Positions 52,939-62,932 are shown, counted from the first letter of the stretch. The stretch is 64,000 bases of DNA from CAWHNT01 sp963830775 (GCA_963830775.1 CAWHNT010000055.1:1-64000), one strand, 5' to 3'. Made by a program: numbers and translations. The notes: generated by a model from the letters alone, not told the origin.

Positions 52939-53175
52939 TCAGGCAGGCTCGCTCTCATGCAGCTCCAGGCGGCGCTCGACACGCCGCATCTGCACGTCGA
53001 GGCGGTCCAACCGGACCGACAGGGCCGCGACGTCGACGTGCAGACCAGCGGCCAGCTCCTCAAGCCTGCCGGTGCGCACCGGCAGCTCGTCGAGCCGCCT
53101 CTCCATCCGCTCGGTCCGCTCGTCGATCCGACGCAGGTACCGGAGCACGATGCTGTCGGGTCCATCATCCGTCAT
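52939..53175 (-). CDS. Small coiled-coil protein
   Basis: 78 residues, not recognised. Heptad patterns dominate: SIVLRYLRRIDERTERMERRLDELPVR and ALSVRLDRLDVQMRRVERRLELHE. No membrane segment. ATG 53175 is chosen for the GGAGGG site 4 nt upstream. Similar short coiled coils that begin with an IVLRxLRxID-type motif are common in alphaproteobacteria without known function. Between mutL and the M16 protease genes on the same strand. Confidence 0.65.
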   Translation of the reverse strand: MTDDGPDSIVLRYLRRIDERTERMERRLDELPVRTGRLEELAAGLHVDVAALSVRLDRLDVQMRRVERRLELHESEPA

Positions 53176-53212
53176 GGAGCCCTCCGCCAAGCCTGCCGGC
53201 AGCCTACCCTGG

Positions 53213-54523
53213 TCACGTGCCCTCGCTCACCCCTTCCGGCGCCCCGGCGATGGCGAACAGCGGCTCGACGCCATAGAGCTGCGCCGCCACGCGGCGGACG
53301 TCGTCCAGCGTGACCGCCTCGATCAGCGCGTTGCGGCGCTCGAGATAGTCGCGGCCCAGGCCGACATCGAGCATCGAGACCAGCGTCTTGGCGACCTGGT
53401 CGTTGCTGGTGAGGCGGAGCGCGAACGAGCCGGTGAGATAGGTCTTGGCGTCGGTCAGCTCCTGCTCCTCGACCCGGCCCTGGGCCAGGCCCTGCAGCTC
53501 CTGGCGGATGAGGCGGATCGATTCCGCCACCTGCTCGTTCTTGGTGGCGACACCGCCCAGCCACAAGGGCGAGTGGTCGAGGTCGTAGAGGTAGGAGTAG
53601 ACCGAGTAGGCGAGGCCGCGCTTCTCGCGGATCTCCTCGGTGAGGCGGGAGGCGAAGCCGCCGCCGCCCAGGATGTAGTTGGCGACGTAGGCGGCATAGT
53701 AGTCGGGATGCAGGCGCGGCAGGGCCGGGCCGCCGAAGGTGACCACGCTCTGCGGGTTGCGCAGGCGGACGATGACGGTGGCACCGATCACCGGAGCCAG
53801 GGCTTCCGGCTCCGGGCGCACGCCCGGTGAGGCGAGGTCGCCGAAGGCGTGGTCGAGGAGGGGTGCGAGCGCCTCGGCGGTGATGTCGCCCGACACGCCC
53901 ACGCAGAGATTGTCGCGGCCGAGGCGGCTGGCGGGGAAGCCTATGAGCTGGTCGCGGGTGAGGGCGGCCACCGTCTCGGGCGTGCCGCGGGTCGGCCGGC
54001 CATAAGGGTGGCCCGGGAAGGCACGCTCGAACCAGGCCCGCGAGGCCAGGTAGTTGGGCTCGGCCTCGAGGCGGCGCAGCTCGGCCGTGATCTGGCCGCG
54101 CACGCGCTCGACCGGCTCCGCATCGAAGCGCGGCTCGTGCAGGGCCAGCCGCAGCAGCTCGAAGGCGTGCTCGCGCTGGGAGGAGAGCGTCTTCAGCTCG
54201 CCCGAGAGCCCGTCGCGGTCGGCATCGAAATGGAGCCGGATCGCGTTGTCCTCGAGCTGCTCGCGGAAGGCCTGGCTGTCGTAAGGGCCGGCACCCTCGT
54301 CGAGCAGGCCCATCGCCATGTAGGCCAGGCCCGGCCGGTCGGACGGGTCGACGGCGGCACCGCCGCGGAAATAGAAGCCCATGGAGAGGAAGGGCAAAGC
54401 CGGCTCGTGGATCAGGTAGGCGCGGACACCCTTCTTCGTCACCACCTCCTCGACGGGGTGGACACGGGCGCTGGAGGGTGCCGCGGCCGGGCGCAGCGTG
54501 ATCCGCTCACCTACCATGGTCAT
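53213..54523 (-). CDS. M16-family peptidase, non-catalytic subunit
   Basis: 436 residues. The fold of pitrilysin/processing-peptidase family is seen in FRGGAAVDPSDRPGLAYMAMGLLDEGAG, YGRPTRGTPETVAAL and FGGPALPRLHPDYYAAYVANYILGGGGFASRLTEEIREKRGLAY. The HxxEH zinc motif is absent at the expected place (GLAYMAMGLLDEG), so it is the partner subunit of the next upstream gene. ATG 54523 overlaps that gene's stop (ATGA). Confidence 0.9.
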   Translation of the reverse strand: MTMVGERITLRPAAAPSSARVHPVEEVVTKKGVRAYLIHEPALPFLSMGFYFRGGAAVDPSDRPGLAYMAMGLLDEGAGPYDSQAFREQLEDNAIRLHFDADRDGLSGELKTLSSQREHAFELLRLALHEPRFDAEPVERVRGQITAELRRLEAEPNYLASRAWFERAFPGHPYGRPTRGTPETVAALTRDQLIGFPASRLGRDNLCVGVSGDITAEALAPLLDHAFGDLASPGVRPEPEALAPVIGATVIVRLRNPQSVVTFGGPALPRLHPDYYAAYVANYILGGGGFASRLTEEIREKRGLAYSVYSYLYDLDHSPLWLGGVATKNEQVAESIRLIRQELQGLAQGRVEEQELTDAKTYLTGSFALRLTSNDQVAKTLVSMLDVGLGRDYLERRNALIEAVTLDDVRRVAAQLYGVEPLFAIAGAPEGVSEGT

Positions 54524-55860
54524 GCCGCCTCCTCCTGCGCCGGCAGCAGCATCGCCAGCACCGAGCGCTCGGGCCGCATCACCTCGCGCGCCGCGGCCGC
54601 GACCTCGGCCGCGGTCACGGCCGCCACCTTGGCGGGCCAGCTCTCGACCTCGGCCACGGTGAGGCCGGTGGTCAGGGCACTGCCGAAGATCTGCGCCGCC
54701 CCGTTCAGCGAGTCGAGGGCGTAGATGGTCTCGGCCAGCATCCGCCGCTTGACCCGGGTCACCTCCTCCTCGGTCACACCGTCCTTGAGCAGGCGCTGGA
54801 CCTCGGCCTCGAGTGCCTCCTCCAGCCGCTCGATCTCCACCCCCGGCCGCGGGCTGGCATAGAGGCGCAAGGAGGTGTCGTCGCGGCTGCCGCCGCGATA
54901 GAAGGCGCCCGCCCCGGCGGCCAGGCCCTGCTCCACGACCAGCGCCCGGTAGAGCCGGCCGGTGGCCCCGCCGCCCAGGCACTGGGACAGCACCTCCAGC
55001 GGGTAGGCGTGCTGCCGGCCCTCCGAGATCAGGCTGGGGGCCAGCCAGGAGCGGATGAGGTTCGGCTGGCGGACGCGGCCGTCGCGCAGGATGATCCGCC
55101 GCTCGGCATGCTGCGGCGGCTCCTTGAGCCGGCTCCGTTCCGGCAGCGGCCGGGCCGGGATCTTCCCGTAGGTGGCCTCGACCATCGGCCGGAGCTCGGC
55201 GGCGTCGATGTCGCCGACCACGACCAGCACGGCATTGTTGGGGGCGTACCACTTCTCGTAGAAGAGCTCGCAGTCCTGCCGCGTATAGCTCGCGATCTCG
55301 TGCTCCCAGCCGATCACCGGCAGCCGGTAGGGGTGGTGCAGCCACTGCGCCGCCGCCAGCTGCTCGCTCAGGCTCGCCGCGGGCTCGTTCTCGATCCGCT
55401 GCCGCCGCTCCTCCAGGATCACGTCGCGCTCGGGATAGACCTCGGAATCGTTCAGGCGGAGGTTGACCATGCGGTCGGCCTCCATCTCCAGCATGAGCGG
55501 CAGCCGGTCCTTGGCGATCATCTGGAAATAGGCGGTGAAGTCGTGGCTGGTGACGGCGTTGTCGTTGCCGCCGTGCCGGGCCACGATCTTCGAGAACTCG
55601 CCGGGCGGGATCCGCTCGGTTCCCTTGAACATCAGATGCTCGAGGAAATGCGGCAGGCCCGACTTGCCGATCGGGCTGTCGGCCGTGCCGACCCGGTACC
55701 AGAGCCAGTGCGCCACCACCGGTGCCCGCCGGTTCGGGACCACGATCACCTCGAGCCCGTTGTCGAGCGTGAAGCATTCGGGGTTGAACAGGGAGGCCGG
55801 GATCTCCTCCGGGGCGATCTCGGTCGGGCTCAGGGCGATGGATGCCGGGGTGGCTCGCAA
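54520..55860 (-). CDS. M16-family zinc peptidase, catalytic subunit
   Basis: 446 residues. Zinc site HFLEH in GLPHFLEHLMFKGTERIPPG and the downstream Glu in YPERDVILEERRQRIEN. Typical companions: NDNAVTSHDFTAYFQMIAKD and YRLPVIGWEHEI. No clear signal peptide in the chosen frame; many relatives are periplasmic, so location is unsettled. With the non-catalytic subunit it forms a heterodimeric peptidase like mitochondrial processing peptidase. Confidence 0.92.
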   Translation of the reverse strand: MRATPASIALSPTEIAPEEIPASLFNPECFTLDNGLEVIVVPNRRAPVVAHWLWYRVGTADSPIGKSGLPHFLEHLMFKGTERIPPGEFSKIVARHGGNDNAVTSHDFTAYFQMIAKDRLPLMLEMEADRMVNLRLNDSEVYPERDVILEERRQRIENEPAASLSEQLAAAQWLHHPYRLPVIGWEHEIASYTRQDCELFYEKWYAPNNAVLVVVGDIDAAELRPMVEATYGKIPARPLPERSRLKEPPQHAERRIILRDGRVRQPNLIRSWLAPSLISEGRQHAYPLEVLSQCLGGGATGRLYRALVVEQGLAAGAGAFYRGGSRDDTSLRLYASPRPGVEIERLEEALEAEVQRLLKDGVTEEEVTRVKRRMLAETIYALDSLNGAAQIFGSALTTGLTVAEVESWPAKVAAVTAAEVAAAAREVMRPERSVLAMLLPAQEEAA

Positions 55861-55884
55861 CTCTCTCTCCTATGGGAGCCGGCC

Positions 55885-56415
55885 TCAGGGGGCCGGAAGG
55901 GGGGTGCTGCCGGTCCGCGCGGTGACCACGCTGCCCGTGCCGGACCTCAGCCGGGCCGCCTCGGCCGAGGGGTTCAGCACCTCGTCCTGCGGCTCGAATT
56001 GCTTTTGCTGGAAGCTCAGGATGTAGAGGAAGGTACGCCGGTCGAGCTGGGCCAGCTCACCGTTCTCGGCCACGATCCGGTTCCTGATGTCGGGCTCGGC
56101 CGCGACCGGGCTGGCCTGGAGGAGCGCCTGCTCGCCCGGGCTCAGCGTGCCGCCGACCGCGGCGGTCTCGTCCCCGGTCAGGATCGAGCGCGCCTCGCGC
56201 GACGGATCGGGCTGGACGGTGGAGACGGAACCCGGCTGCGGCGGCCGCAGCGTGGCGTCCGGTGGAATGACCAAGGGTGCCCTGCGGACGACCTGGAACT
56301 CGTCCGGCGAGCGCCTGCCCAACCCCAGCGATTCCTGCACCGTCGTGTCGCAGCCCGCGACAAGCAGCAGGACCGAACCCATCATCGCGGCCCGGCCGAG
56401 CTCACGCCCGCGCAT
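55885..56415 (-). CDS. DUF3035 lipoprotein
   Basis: 176 residues. Lipobox VAGC (Cys about 22) in MMGSVLLLVAGCDTTVQE, then RRSPDEFQVVRRAPLVIPPDATLRPPQPG, which is the conserved core of DUF3035, and a C-terminal region of low complexity. The family is confined to alphaproteobacteria and usually lies between lspA and the M16 genes, as here. It overlaps the lspA end by 14 bp. Function unknown. Confidence 0.85.
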   Translation of the reverse strand: MRGRELGRAAMMGSVLLLVAGCDTTVQESLGLGRRSPDEFQVVRRAPLVIPPDATLRPPQPGSVSTVQPDPSREARSILTGDETAAVGGTLSPGEQALLQASPVAAEPDIRNRIVAENGELAQLDRRTFLYILSFQQKQFEPQDEVLNPSAEAARLRSGTGSVVTARTGSTPLPAP

Positions 56416-56903
56416 CCGTCTCTCCCCGCCTCTCAGTTATGGTGTTGCGGCGCAGGAACAAGCTGTCGATCAGCAGCAGGCCTGCACCGATCACGATGGC
56501 ACTGTCGGCCACGTTGAAGGCCGGCCAGTGGTAGCCGGCGAGATGGAAGTCCAGGAAATCGACCACCGCCCCGAAGCGGAGCCGGTCGATGATGTTGCCG
56601 ACGGCCCCGGCGAGCACGAGCCACAAGGCCGTCTGCGGCAGCACCCGCTGCTCGCGCCAGAGCCAGGCGACGAGGAAGGCGGCGATGACCAGGGCCAGAG
56701 CCCACGAGCAGCCAGGGTGCGGCATGGCCGGCCCCGCTCAGCATGCCGAAGCTGACGCCCCGGTTCCAGACCAGGACCAGGTTGAAGAACGGGGTGACGA
56801 CCACCGGCAGCACGGGGTCGAGGTGGAGCAGTGCCAGGTGCTTGGTCAGCTGGTCGAGCGCCAGCACGGCGACGGCAAGAGCGAGGCCGACGACGAGCCG
56901 CAT
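56402..56903 (-). CDS. lspA: Lipoprotein signal peptidase LspA (one frameshift)
   Basis: Cleaves the signal peptide of diacylglyceryl-modified prolipoproteins in the inner membrane. First frame: ALAVAVLALDQLTKHLAL, PFFNLVLVWNRGVSFGMLSG. An extra base near 56724 shifts to ALALVIAAFLVAWLWRE, then VLAGAVGNIIDRLRFGAVVDFLDFH and AFNVADSAIVIGAGLLLID, which hold the two catalytic Asp residues. About 166 residues. Probably a sequencing indel. Starts 2 bp after ileS. Confidence 0.9.
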
Positions 56904-56905
56904 CG

Positions 56906-59735
56906 CTAGGCCGCCTGCCGACCGAGCACGTCGCTGCACCGGTCGCAGAGCTGCCCGCTCTCGAGCGCCACCTCCGGCAGCACCCGCCAGCAGCGGGCGC
57001 ACTTGTCGCCTTCCGCCGGGCCCGGCACCACCGCCACGCCCGGCACCTCGGCGAGGCGGAAGGCACCCTCGGGCGCCTCGCCGTCCCGCAGCTCGATGGC
57101 GCTGGTGATCGCGAGCTCCGCAAGGTCGAGGCCTTCCAGCGCCGCCCGGTCCTCGGCCCCGAGATAGACGACCGGTGCCGCCTGCAGGCTGGAGCCGATC
57201 CGCTTCTCCTGCCGCTCCACTTCCAACGCACCGGTCACCACCCGCCGGACCCGGCGCACGCGCTCCCAGCGCTCGCCCAGCGTCGGATCGAGCCACTCGC
57301 CCGGCAGGTCGGGGAACGTGCGCAGGTGCACGCTGCCGTCCTCGCTGGGATACCGGGCGAGCCAGGTCTCCTCGGCCGTGAACACCAGCACCGGCGCCAG
57401 CCAGGCAGTCAGGCAGCGGAACAGCTCGTCGAGCACCGTCCGTGCCGCCCGGCGCGTCGTGCTCTCGCGCGCGTCGCAGTAGAGGCTGTCCTTGCGGACG
57501 TCGAAGTAGAAGGCCGAGAGGTCGGTGGCGCAGAAATTGTGGATGGCGCCATAGAGCTTCGCGAAGTCGAAGCTCCAGTTGCACTCGCGGACCAGCGCGT
57601 CGAGCTCGGCCAGCCGATGCAGCACCCAGCGCTCCAGCTCCGGCATCTCGCTCGCGCGGCAGCCGCTCGGCCTCGTTGAAGCCGGCGAGGTTGCCCAGGA
57701 CATAGCGCAGCGTGTTGCGCAGGCGGCGATAATTGTCGCCGATCCCGTCCAGGATCTCCTTCCCGATCCGGATGTCCTCGGCATAGTCGGACGAGACCAC
57801 CCACAAGCGCAGGATGTCGGCGCCATGGGTCTTCATCAGGTCGATGGGCGAGAGCACGTTGCCCAAGGACTTCGACATCTTGCGCCCGTCGCCGTCGACC
57901 ACGAAGCCGTGGGTGAGCACGGCATCGTAGGGGGCGCGGCCGCGGGTGCCGCAGCTCTCGAGCAAGGAGCTGTGGAACCAGCCGCGATGCTGGTCCGAGC
58001 CCTCGAGATAGAGGTCGGCCGGCCAGCGCAGCTCAGGCCGCCGCTCCAGGACGAAGGCGTGGGTCGAGCCGCTCTCGAACCAGACGTCGAGGATGTCGTC
58101 GACCTTCTCGTACTCCTCGGCCCGGTAGCGCTCGCCCAGGAAGCTCTGCGGGTCGCGTGTCCACCACGCGTCCGCCCCCTCCTCCTCGAAGGCAAGTGCG
58201 ATGCGCTCGACCACCTCAAGGTCGCGCAGGACCTCGCCCGTGGCCTTGTGGACGAAGACGGCGATCGGCACGCCCCAGGCGCGCTGGCGCGAGATGCACC
58301 AGTCGGGCCGGGTCTCCATCATCGAGCGCAGGCGGTTGCGGCCGCGGGCCGGGACGAAGCGGGTCTCGTCGATGGCGGCCAGCGCCTTGTCGCGCAGGCG
58401 GCCGGCACCCTCCATCGGGATGAACCACTGCGCGGTGGCGCGGAAGATCACCGGCGCCTTGGAGCGCCAGGAATGAGGGTAGCTGTGCTGGAGCGTGCCG
58501 CGCGCCAGCAGGGACTCACGCTCGGCGAGCGCCGCCGTCACCGGCTCGTTGGCGGGCCAGCGCCGGCCGTCGAACACCTTGAGCCCGGCGAAGCCCGGCA
58601 CGGCCTCGGTATAGCTGCCGTCCTCGGCCACCGTGTCCGGCACCTCGAGCCCGTGCTTCGCACCCAGCTCGTAGTCGTCCTCGCCATGGCTGGGGGCGAT
58701 GTGGACGAGGCCGGTGCCCTGGTCGGTGGTGACGAAGTCGCCGGCCAGCAGCGGGACGTCGAAGCCGTAGGCGTCGGCATGGCCGCGCAAGGGGTGCGAC
58801 GCCACCGCACCCGCAAGCTCCGCCCCCTTGAAGGCCGCGACCTCGGTGTAGTGGGTGATCTCGGCCGCGGCCGCCACCGCCTGGACGAGCTGGGCGCCCA
58901 GGATCAGGAGCTCGCCAACCCTCGCCGAGCTGCCTTCGGCCGCGTCGTCGACGCGGACCAGCAGGTAGTCCACGTCCTCGCCATAGGCGACGGCGCGGTT
59001 GGCCGGGATGGTCCAGGGTGTCGTGGTCCAGATGACGGCACTGGCCCCCACCAGCTCCGGCCGAGGTGCTCTGGTCAGGGGAAAGCGGACATAGATCGTG
59101 GGGCTGGTATGGTCGTGATACTCGACCTCGGCTTCGGCGAGGGCCGTCTTCTCGACCACCGACCACATCACCGACTTCTTGCCGCGATAGAGCTCGCCCG
59201 AGCAGAGGAACTTCGCGAACTCGCGGAAGATGTCGGCCTCGGCCTTGAGCTTCATGGTGGCGTAGGGATCGTCCCAGTCGCCGACCACGCCCAGGCGCTT
59301 GAACTCCTGGCGCTGGATGTCGAGCCACTTCTCGGCAAACTCGCGGCATTCCTGGCGGAAGGCCACGATCGGCACCGCGTCCTTGTCCTTGCCCTTCTTC
59401 CGGTACTCCTGCTCGATCCGCCACTCGATCGGCAGGCCGTGGCAGTCCCAGCCCGGGACGTAGGGCGCGTCCTTGCCCAGCATCTGCTGGCCGCGGTTGA
59501 TCACGTCCTTCAGGATCTTGTTGAGGGCCGTGCCCATGTGCAGGTGGCCGTTGGCGTAGGGCGGCCCGTCATGCAGGATGAAGAGCGGCCGGCCCTCGGA
59601 CTCCTGGCGCAGGCGGCGGTAGAGGCCCATGCGCTCCCAGCGCTCGAGCAGGGCCGGCTCGCGCTGCGGCAGGCCCGCCTTCATCGGGAAGTCGGTGCGC
59701 GGCAGGAACACCGTGTCGCGATAGTCTTGGCTCAT
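56906..59735 (-). CDS. ileS: Isoleucyl-tRNA synthetase (one frameshift)
   Basis: About 942 residues, class Ia. HIGH-type motif PPYANGHLHMGTALNKILKD and KMSKS in DGDGRKMSKSLGN are present, with the editing domain in between (WTTTPWTIPANRAVAYG) and WFESGSTHAFVLERR. Near 57655 an extra base moves the frame; the anticodon domain continues as MPELERWVLHRLAELDALVRE and ends with the zinc site CARCWRVLPEVALESGQLCDRC. An essential gene cannot be broken, so this shift is good evidence of an assembly error. ATG 59735. Confidence 0.95.
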
Positions 59736-59751
59736 CGATCGAATATCCGGT

Positions 59752-60703
59752 TCAGGCCGGGACGAGGCCGTGGATCGCCCGGGCCTCGGCACTGTCGCGC
59801 GCGATCTGCGCCTTCAGCTCGTCGAGGCCGGCGAACTTGCGCTCGCCGCGCAGTCGCTCGAGGAAGGCCACCTGCATCCGCCGGCCATAGAGATCGCCGC
59901 CACCCTCGAGCAGATGCACTTCCAGGAGCAGCTTCGTCCCGTCGACCGTGGGCCTGTGCCCGAAATTGGCGACGGCGGGCCGTGATGTCATCCCTTGCGG
60001 CTCGCGCAAACCCGCTTTCACCGCATAGACGCCCTTGGCCGGCAGCAGCGGGCTCCGGCCCAGGGGATCGACATTGGCGGTCGGGAAGCCCAGCGTCCGG
60101 CCGCGCCGGTCGCCCGGCCGGACGATGCCGTCCACGGCGTAGGCATAGCCCAAGAGCCGCGCCGCCAGCCCGACCTCGCCGTCCTCCAGGGCGGTGCGGA
60201 TGCGGGTCGAGGAGCAGTCGGCCCCCTCGGCCTCCACCCGCGGGACCGCCCGCACGCGGAACCCGTGCTCGGCGGCCCAGCCGCGCCATGAGGTCCATGT
60301 CGCCGCCCCGGCGATGGCCGAAGCGGAAGTCCTGTCCCGCCGCCAGCGCCCGGATGCCGAGCCGCCCGACCAGCACCTCCGCGACGAACGCCTCGGGGCC
60401 GAGCTGCATCAGCCGGGCGTCGAAGCGGAGGATGTGGAGGACCTCGACCCCGAGATCGCGGAAGAGCTCGATCTTGCGCCGCAGCGGGGTCAGGCGGGCG
60501 GGGGCACGGTCCGGATGCAGCACCTCGCGCGGGTGTGGCTCGAAGGTGATGACGCCGAATGGTGCAGTCAGCTCGCGGGCGAGTGTGCGCGCCGCGTCGA
60601 GCACGGCCCGGTGCCCGCGGTGAATCCCGTCGAAATTGCCGATCGCCACCGCCGCACCGAGCCCAGCCCCCGGTGCGCGGGCGCCCGCCCGGACAATGCG
60701 CAT
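59752..60703 (-). CDS. ribF: Bifunctional riboflavin kinase/FAD synthetase RibF (one frameshift)
   Basis: Makes FMN and FAD from riboflavin. N-terminal adenylyltransferase domain: AVAIGNFDGIHRGHRAVLD, VITFEPHPREVLHPDRAPARLTPL, GQDFRFGHRRGGD. Near 60285 an extra base shifts the frame to AEHGFRVRAVPRV then SSTRIRTALEDGEVGLAARLLGY, and the kinase domain GRTLGFPTANVDP, AVANFGHRPTVDG and LEVHLLEGGGDLYG follows to TGA 59752. About 316 residues. Upstream of ileS, the usual order in this class. Confidence 0.9.
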
Positions 60704-60777
60704 GGCCGCGTTTCTTCCATGCAGGCCGTGGCCTGTAAAGCCGATTCCCCGCGGCCGCGGCCCCGGGGCCACAGCCC

Positions 60778-61218
60778 TCAGCTGGTCTTGGGGGCCGGCC
60801 GGCGCGGCACGAACAGGACCGCCTCGCCCTCCAGCACGTTCTTGCCCAGCACCTTGCAGGCGGTATCGAAGATGGCCCGCTTCTTCTCCCGGTCGACCGT
60901 GCGCAAGGTCACCTCGGCCCGCACGGTGTCGCCGGAGCGGACGGGGGCCAGGAAGCGCATGGTCTGGCTGACATAGATGCAGCCCGGGCCCGGCAGCTTG
61001 GTGCCGAGCACGGTGGAGATCAGGCTGGCGGTCAGCATGCCGTGCACGATCCGGCCGTGGAACGGCGTGCCGGCGGCGAACTCCTCGTTCAGATGGACGG
61101 GGTTGGTATCGCCGGAGACGCCGGCGAACATGAGGATGTCGGCATCGGTGATCGTCTTGCCGAACGTGGCCGTCATTCCCGGCTCGAGATCCTCGATGAA
61201 ATAGCCGTCGAGCGACAT
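60778..61218 (-). CDS. MaoC-family (R)-specific enoyl-CoA hydratase
   Basis: 146-residue hot-dog fold protein. Hydratase motif with catalytic Asp and His: ADILMFAGVSGDTNPVHLNEEFA and GRIVHGMLTASLISTVLGTKLPG, as in PhaJ. Hydrates trans-2-enoyl-CoA to (R)-3-hydroxyacyl-CoA, feeding polyhydroxyalkanoate or the ethylmalonyl-CoA pathway. ATG 61218. Separate from ribF by 75 bp. Confidence 0.9.
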   Translation of the reverse strand: MSLDGYFIEDLEPGMTATFGKTITDADILMFAGVSGDTNPVHLNEEFAAGTPFHGRIVHGMLTASLISTVLGTKLPGPGCIYVSQTMRFLAPVRSGDTVRAEVTLRTVDREKKRAIFDTACKVLGKNVLEGEAVLFVPRRPAPKTS

Positions 61219-61371
61219 GCTTGACCTTCCAGGTGGCTCTTTGCCCGAGCGTGTTTCTGCGCTGCAAAATGGAGCATGTGGCAGCGCATCATCAAGAGCT
61301 ACGAGCAGGCGGGCTGCCATCGTGCCGCTTGACCGGCAATAACCTCGCTCTATGCCTCCTGCGCACCCTGC

Positions 61372-61953
61372 ATGGAGCTGTCGCCAATGGACGCACTCGA
61401 GGCGATCCTGACCCGGACCTCGGTCCCGCCGGTGAAGATGGGCCCGCCCGGTCCGGACGAGGAGCAGCTCCGGCGCATCCTGGAGGCCGGGGCCGCCGCC
61501 CCCGACCATGGCCGGCTGCGGCCGTGGCGCTTCCTCGTCGTCCGCGGGGCCGCACGGGAGCGGCTGGGCGAGCTCTTCGCCAGTGCCGTGGAAGGGCAGG
61601 TGAGCGAGAGCGAGCTCGAGAAGCAGCGCTCCGGTCCCCTGCGTGCCCAGGTGCTGGTGATCGTGGTCGCCAAGGTCGACCCGCAGGCGAAGCACCCGGC
61701 AGTCGAGCAGGTGGCCTCAGCCGCGGCGGCCGTCCAGAACATGCTGCTGGCAGCACACGCCCTGGGCCTCGCCGGCAAGTGGGCCACCGGCCGGAACGCC
61801 TACGAGCCCGCGATCCTCAAGGGCCTGGGACTGGGGCCCGACGACCGGCTCCTTAGCTTCCTCTATCTCGGCAGCTACGCCCACCCGCAGGAGCCGACCC
61901 AGCGCCCCCCTGTCGACGACCTCGTCCACGAATGGCAAGGCCCCGCCTCATGA
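61372..61953 (+). CDS. Nitroreductase family protein (YdjA-like)
   Basis: 193-residue FMN-dependent oxidoreductase. The FMN-binding start AILTRTSVPPVKMGPPGPDEEQLRRIL is followed by AAAPDHGRLRPWRFLVVRG, AAAVQNMLLAAHALGLAGKWATG and FLYLGSYAHPQEPTQRPP, the layout of the short YdjA branch. ATG 61387 is an alternative start. The substrate is unknown. Its stop overlaps the next gene's start. Confidence 0.88.
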   Translation: MELSPMDALEAILTRTSVPPVKMGPPGPDEEQLRRILEAGAAAPDHGRLRPWRFLVVRGAARERLGELFASAVEGQVSESELEKQRSGPLRAQVLVIVVAKVDPQAKHPAVEQVASAAAAVQNMLLAAHALGLAGKWATGRNAYEPAILKGLGLGPDDRLLSFLYLGSYAHPQEPTQRPPVDDLVHEWQGPAS

Positions 61954-62210
61954 CCCGGCCGGCAGCCCTCCTCGCCGCACTCCTCCTTCTCGCCGGCTGC
62001 ACCGCTGCCGCCCGCGAGACCCCCGAGGAGCGCACCGCCCGCCTCAACGCCGACTGCACCGCCGCCGGCTTCAAGTCCGACACCGAGGCCTTCCGTCTCT
62101 GCCTCCTCATCCAGCAGACCAACGACCGCCTGGACTCGGTCGAGCGCCGCCTGCGCTTCATCGACCAGGACATCAGCACGCCGGGTTATCCGCGGCGGTG
62201 GTGGTATTGA
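61950..62210 (+). CDS. Small lipoprotein
   Basis: 86 residues. Signal peptide with lipobox: TRPAALLAALLLLAGCTAA. The mature part is mostly helical and charged with two further Cys residues (NADCTAAGF and FRLCLLIQQTNDRLDSVERRLRFID) and ends YPRRWWY. Not recognised. ATG 61950 overlaps the nitroreductase stop (ATGA), so the two are coupled. Confidence 0.75.
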   Translation: MTRPAALLAALLLLAGCTAAARETPEERTARLNADCTAAGFKSDTEAFRLCLLIQQTNDRLDSVERRLRFIDQDISTPGYPRRWWY

Positions 62211-62270
62211 GGAGCTGCGGGCAGTCCTGACCGGGAAGCAGGAGGCCACCGCAGCGAGTCGCAACAGCGC

Positions 62271-62299
62271 TTGCCCCATGGCGTCATACGTCATATTAC
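62271..62299 (+). promoter_or_regulatory. Possible higBA promoter
   Basis: TTGCCC (62271-62276) and TATTAC (62294-62299) are 17 bp apart. Transcription from here would begin within about ten bases of the higB start codon, so the message would be nearly leaderless. The -10 segment lies in the only AT-rich bit of the gap. Confidence 0.35.
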
Positions 62300-62309
62300 A
62301 TGCTGCGCC

Positions 62310-62600
62310 ATGGCGATACGCTCGATCCGGCATAAGGGCCTGCGTCGGCTCTGGGATGAGGACGACTCGAGAGGTGTTCCTGCCGATGCGGCCCGAAAGC
62401 TTCGCCGCATGATGGCCACACTGCATCAGACCTCCGACCCTGAGAGGCTGGCCGCAGCAGCGCTGCCGGGCTGGCGCGTGCACGCGCTGAAAGGCGACCT
62501 TGCGGGGTTCTGGAGCCTGAGCGTTTCGGGCAACTGGCGGCTGATTGTGCGGTTCGACGTCGGCGACGCCTACGACCTCGATCTGGTCGACTACCACTGA
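62310..62600 (+). CDS. higB: HigB-type RelE/ParE toxin
   Basis: 96 residues. The HigB pattern is complete: IRSIRHKGLRRLWDEDDSRGVPADAARKLRRMMATLHQ, LPGWRVHALKGDLAGFWSLSVSGNWRLIVRFD and DLDLVDYH at the end. HigB cuts mRNA on translating ribosomes. Toxin-first order with antitoxin 12 bp downstream is usual for hig modules. ATG 62310 is preferred. Confidence 0.92.
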   Translation: MAIRSIRHKGLRRLWDEDDSRGVPADAARKLRRMMATLHQTSDPERLAAAALPGWRVHALKGDLAGFWSLSVSGNWRLIVRFDVGDAYDLDLVDYH

Positions 62601-62612
62601 GGAGCTGAGGCG

Positions 62613-62927
62613 ATGACCAGAGAGTCCTTGGGTCCGATGAAGAGCCCGCCGCATCCTGGCGAGCTGGTGCGCGAGGACGTTCTACGGGAGCTTGGGCTAA
62701 CGGTGACCAAAGCGGCTCAGATCCTGGACATGAGCCGCCCAAATCTGTCCCTGTTCCTCAACGAGCGCATCGACCTCTCGCCCGAGCTGGCCTTGAAGCT
62801 GGAAGCTGCCTTCGGGCTCGAAGCCCGGATGCTGCTGGGCATGCAGACCGACTACAGCCTGGCGAGGGCGAGGGAGCGGCAGGCCGAGATCACCGCCAAT
62901 GTGCGGCCGGTATCGGTTGCCGCCTGA
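62613..62927 (+). CDS. higA: HigA-type antitoxin
   Basis: 104 residues, XRE-type helix-turn-helix: HPGELVREDVLRELGLTVTKAAQILDMSRPNLSLFLNERIDLSPELALKLE. The C-terminal GLEARMLLGMQTDYSLARARER is standard for HigA. A GGAG site (62600-62605 region) precedes ATG 62613. It neutralises HigB and represses the operon. Confidence 0.92.
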   Translation: MTRESLGPMKSPPHPGELVREDVLRELGLTVTKAAQILDMSRPNLSLFLNERIDLSPELALKLEAAFGLEARMLLGMQTDYSLARARERQAEITANVRPVSVAA

Positions 62928-62932
62928 GCTGA

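Noticed and set aside
53213..55777. Apparent fusion of two M16 peptidases in one 854-codon frame
   Set aside because: The first half is a shadow frame. The true upstream gene is 54520-55860 in another frame, and the downstream one begins at 54523.
61254..61371. Possible regulatory RNA between maoC and the nitroreductase gene
   Set aside because: No conserved structure or terminator could be seen; it is an ordinary divergent promoter region of about 150 bp.
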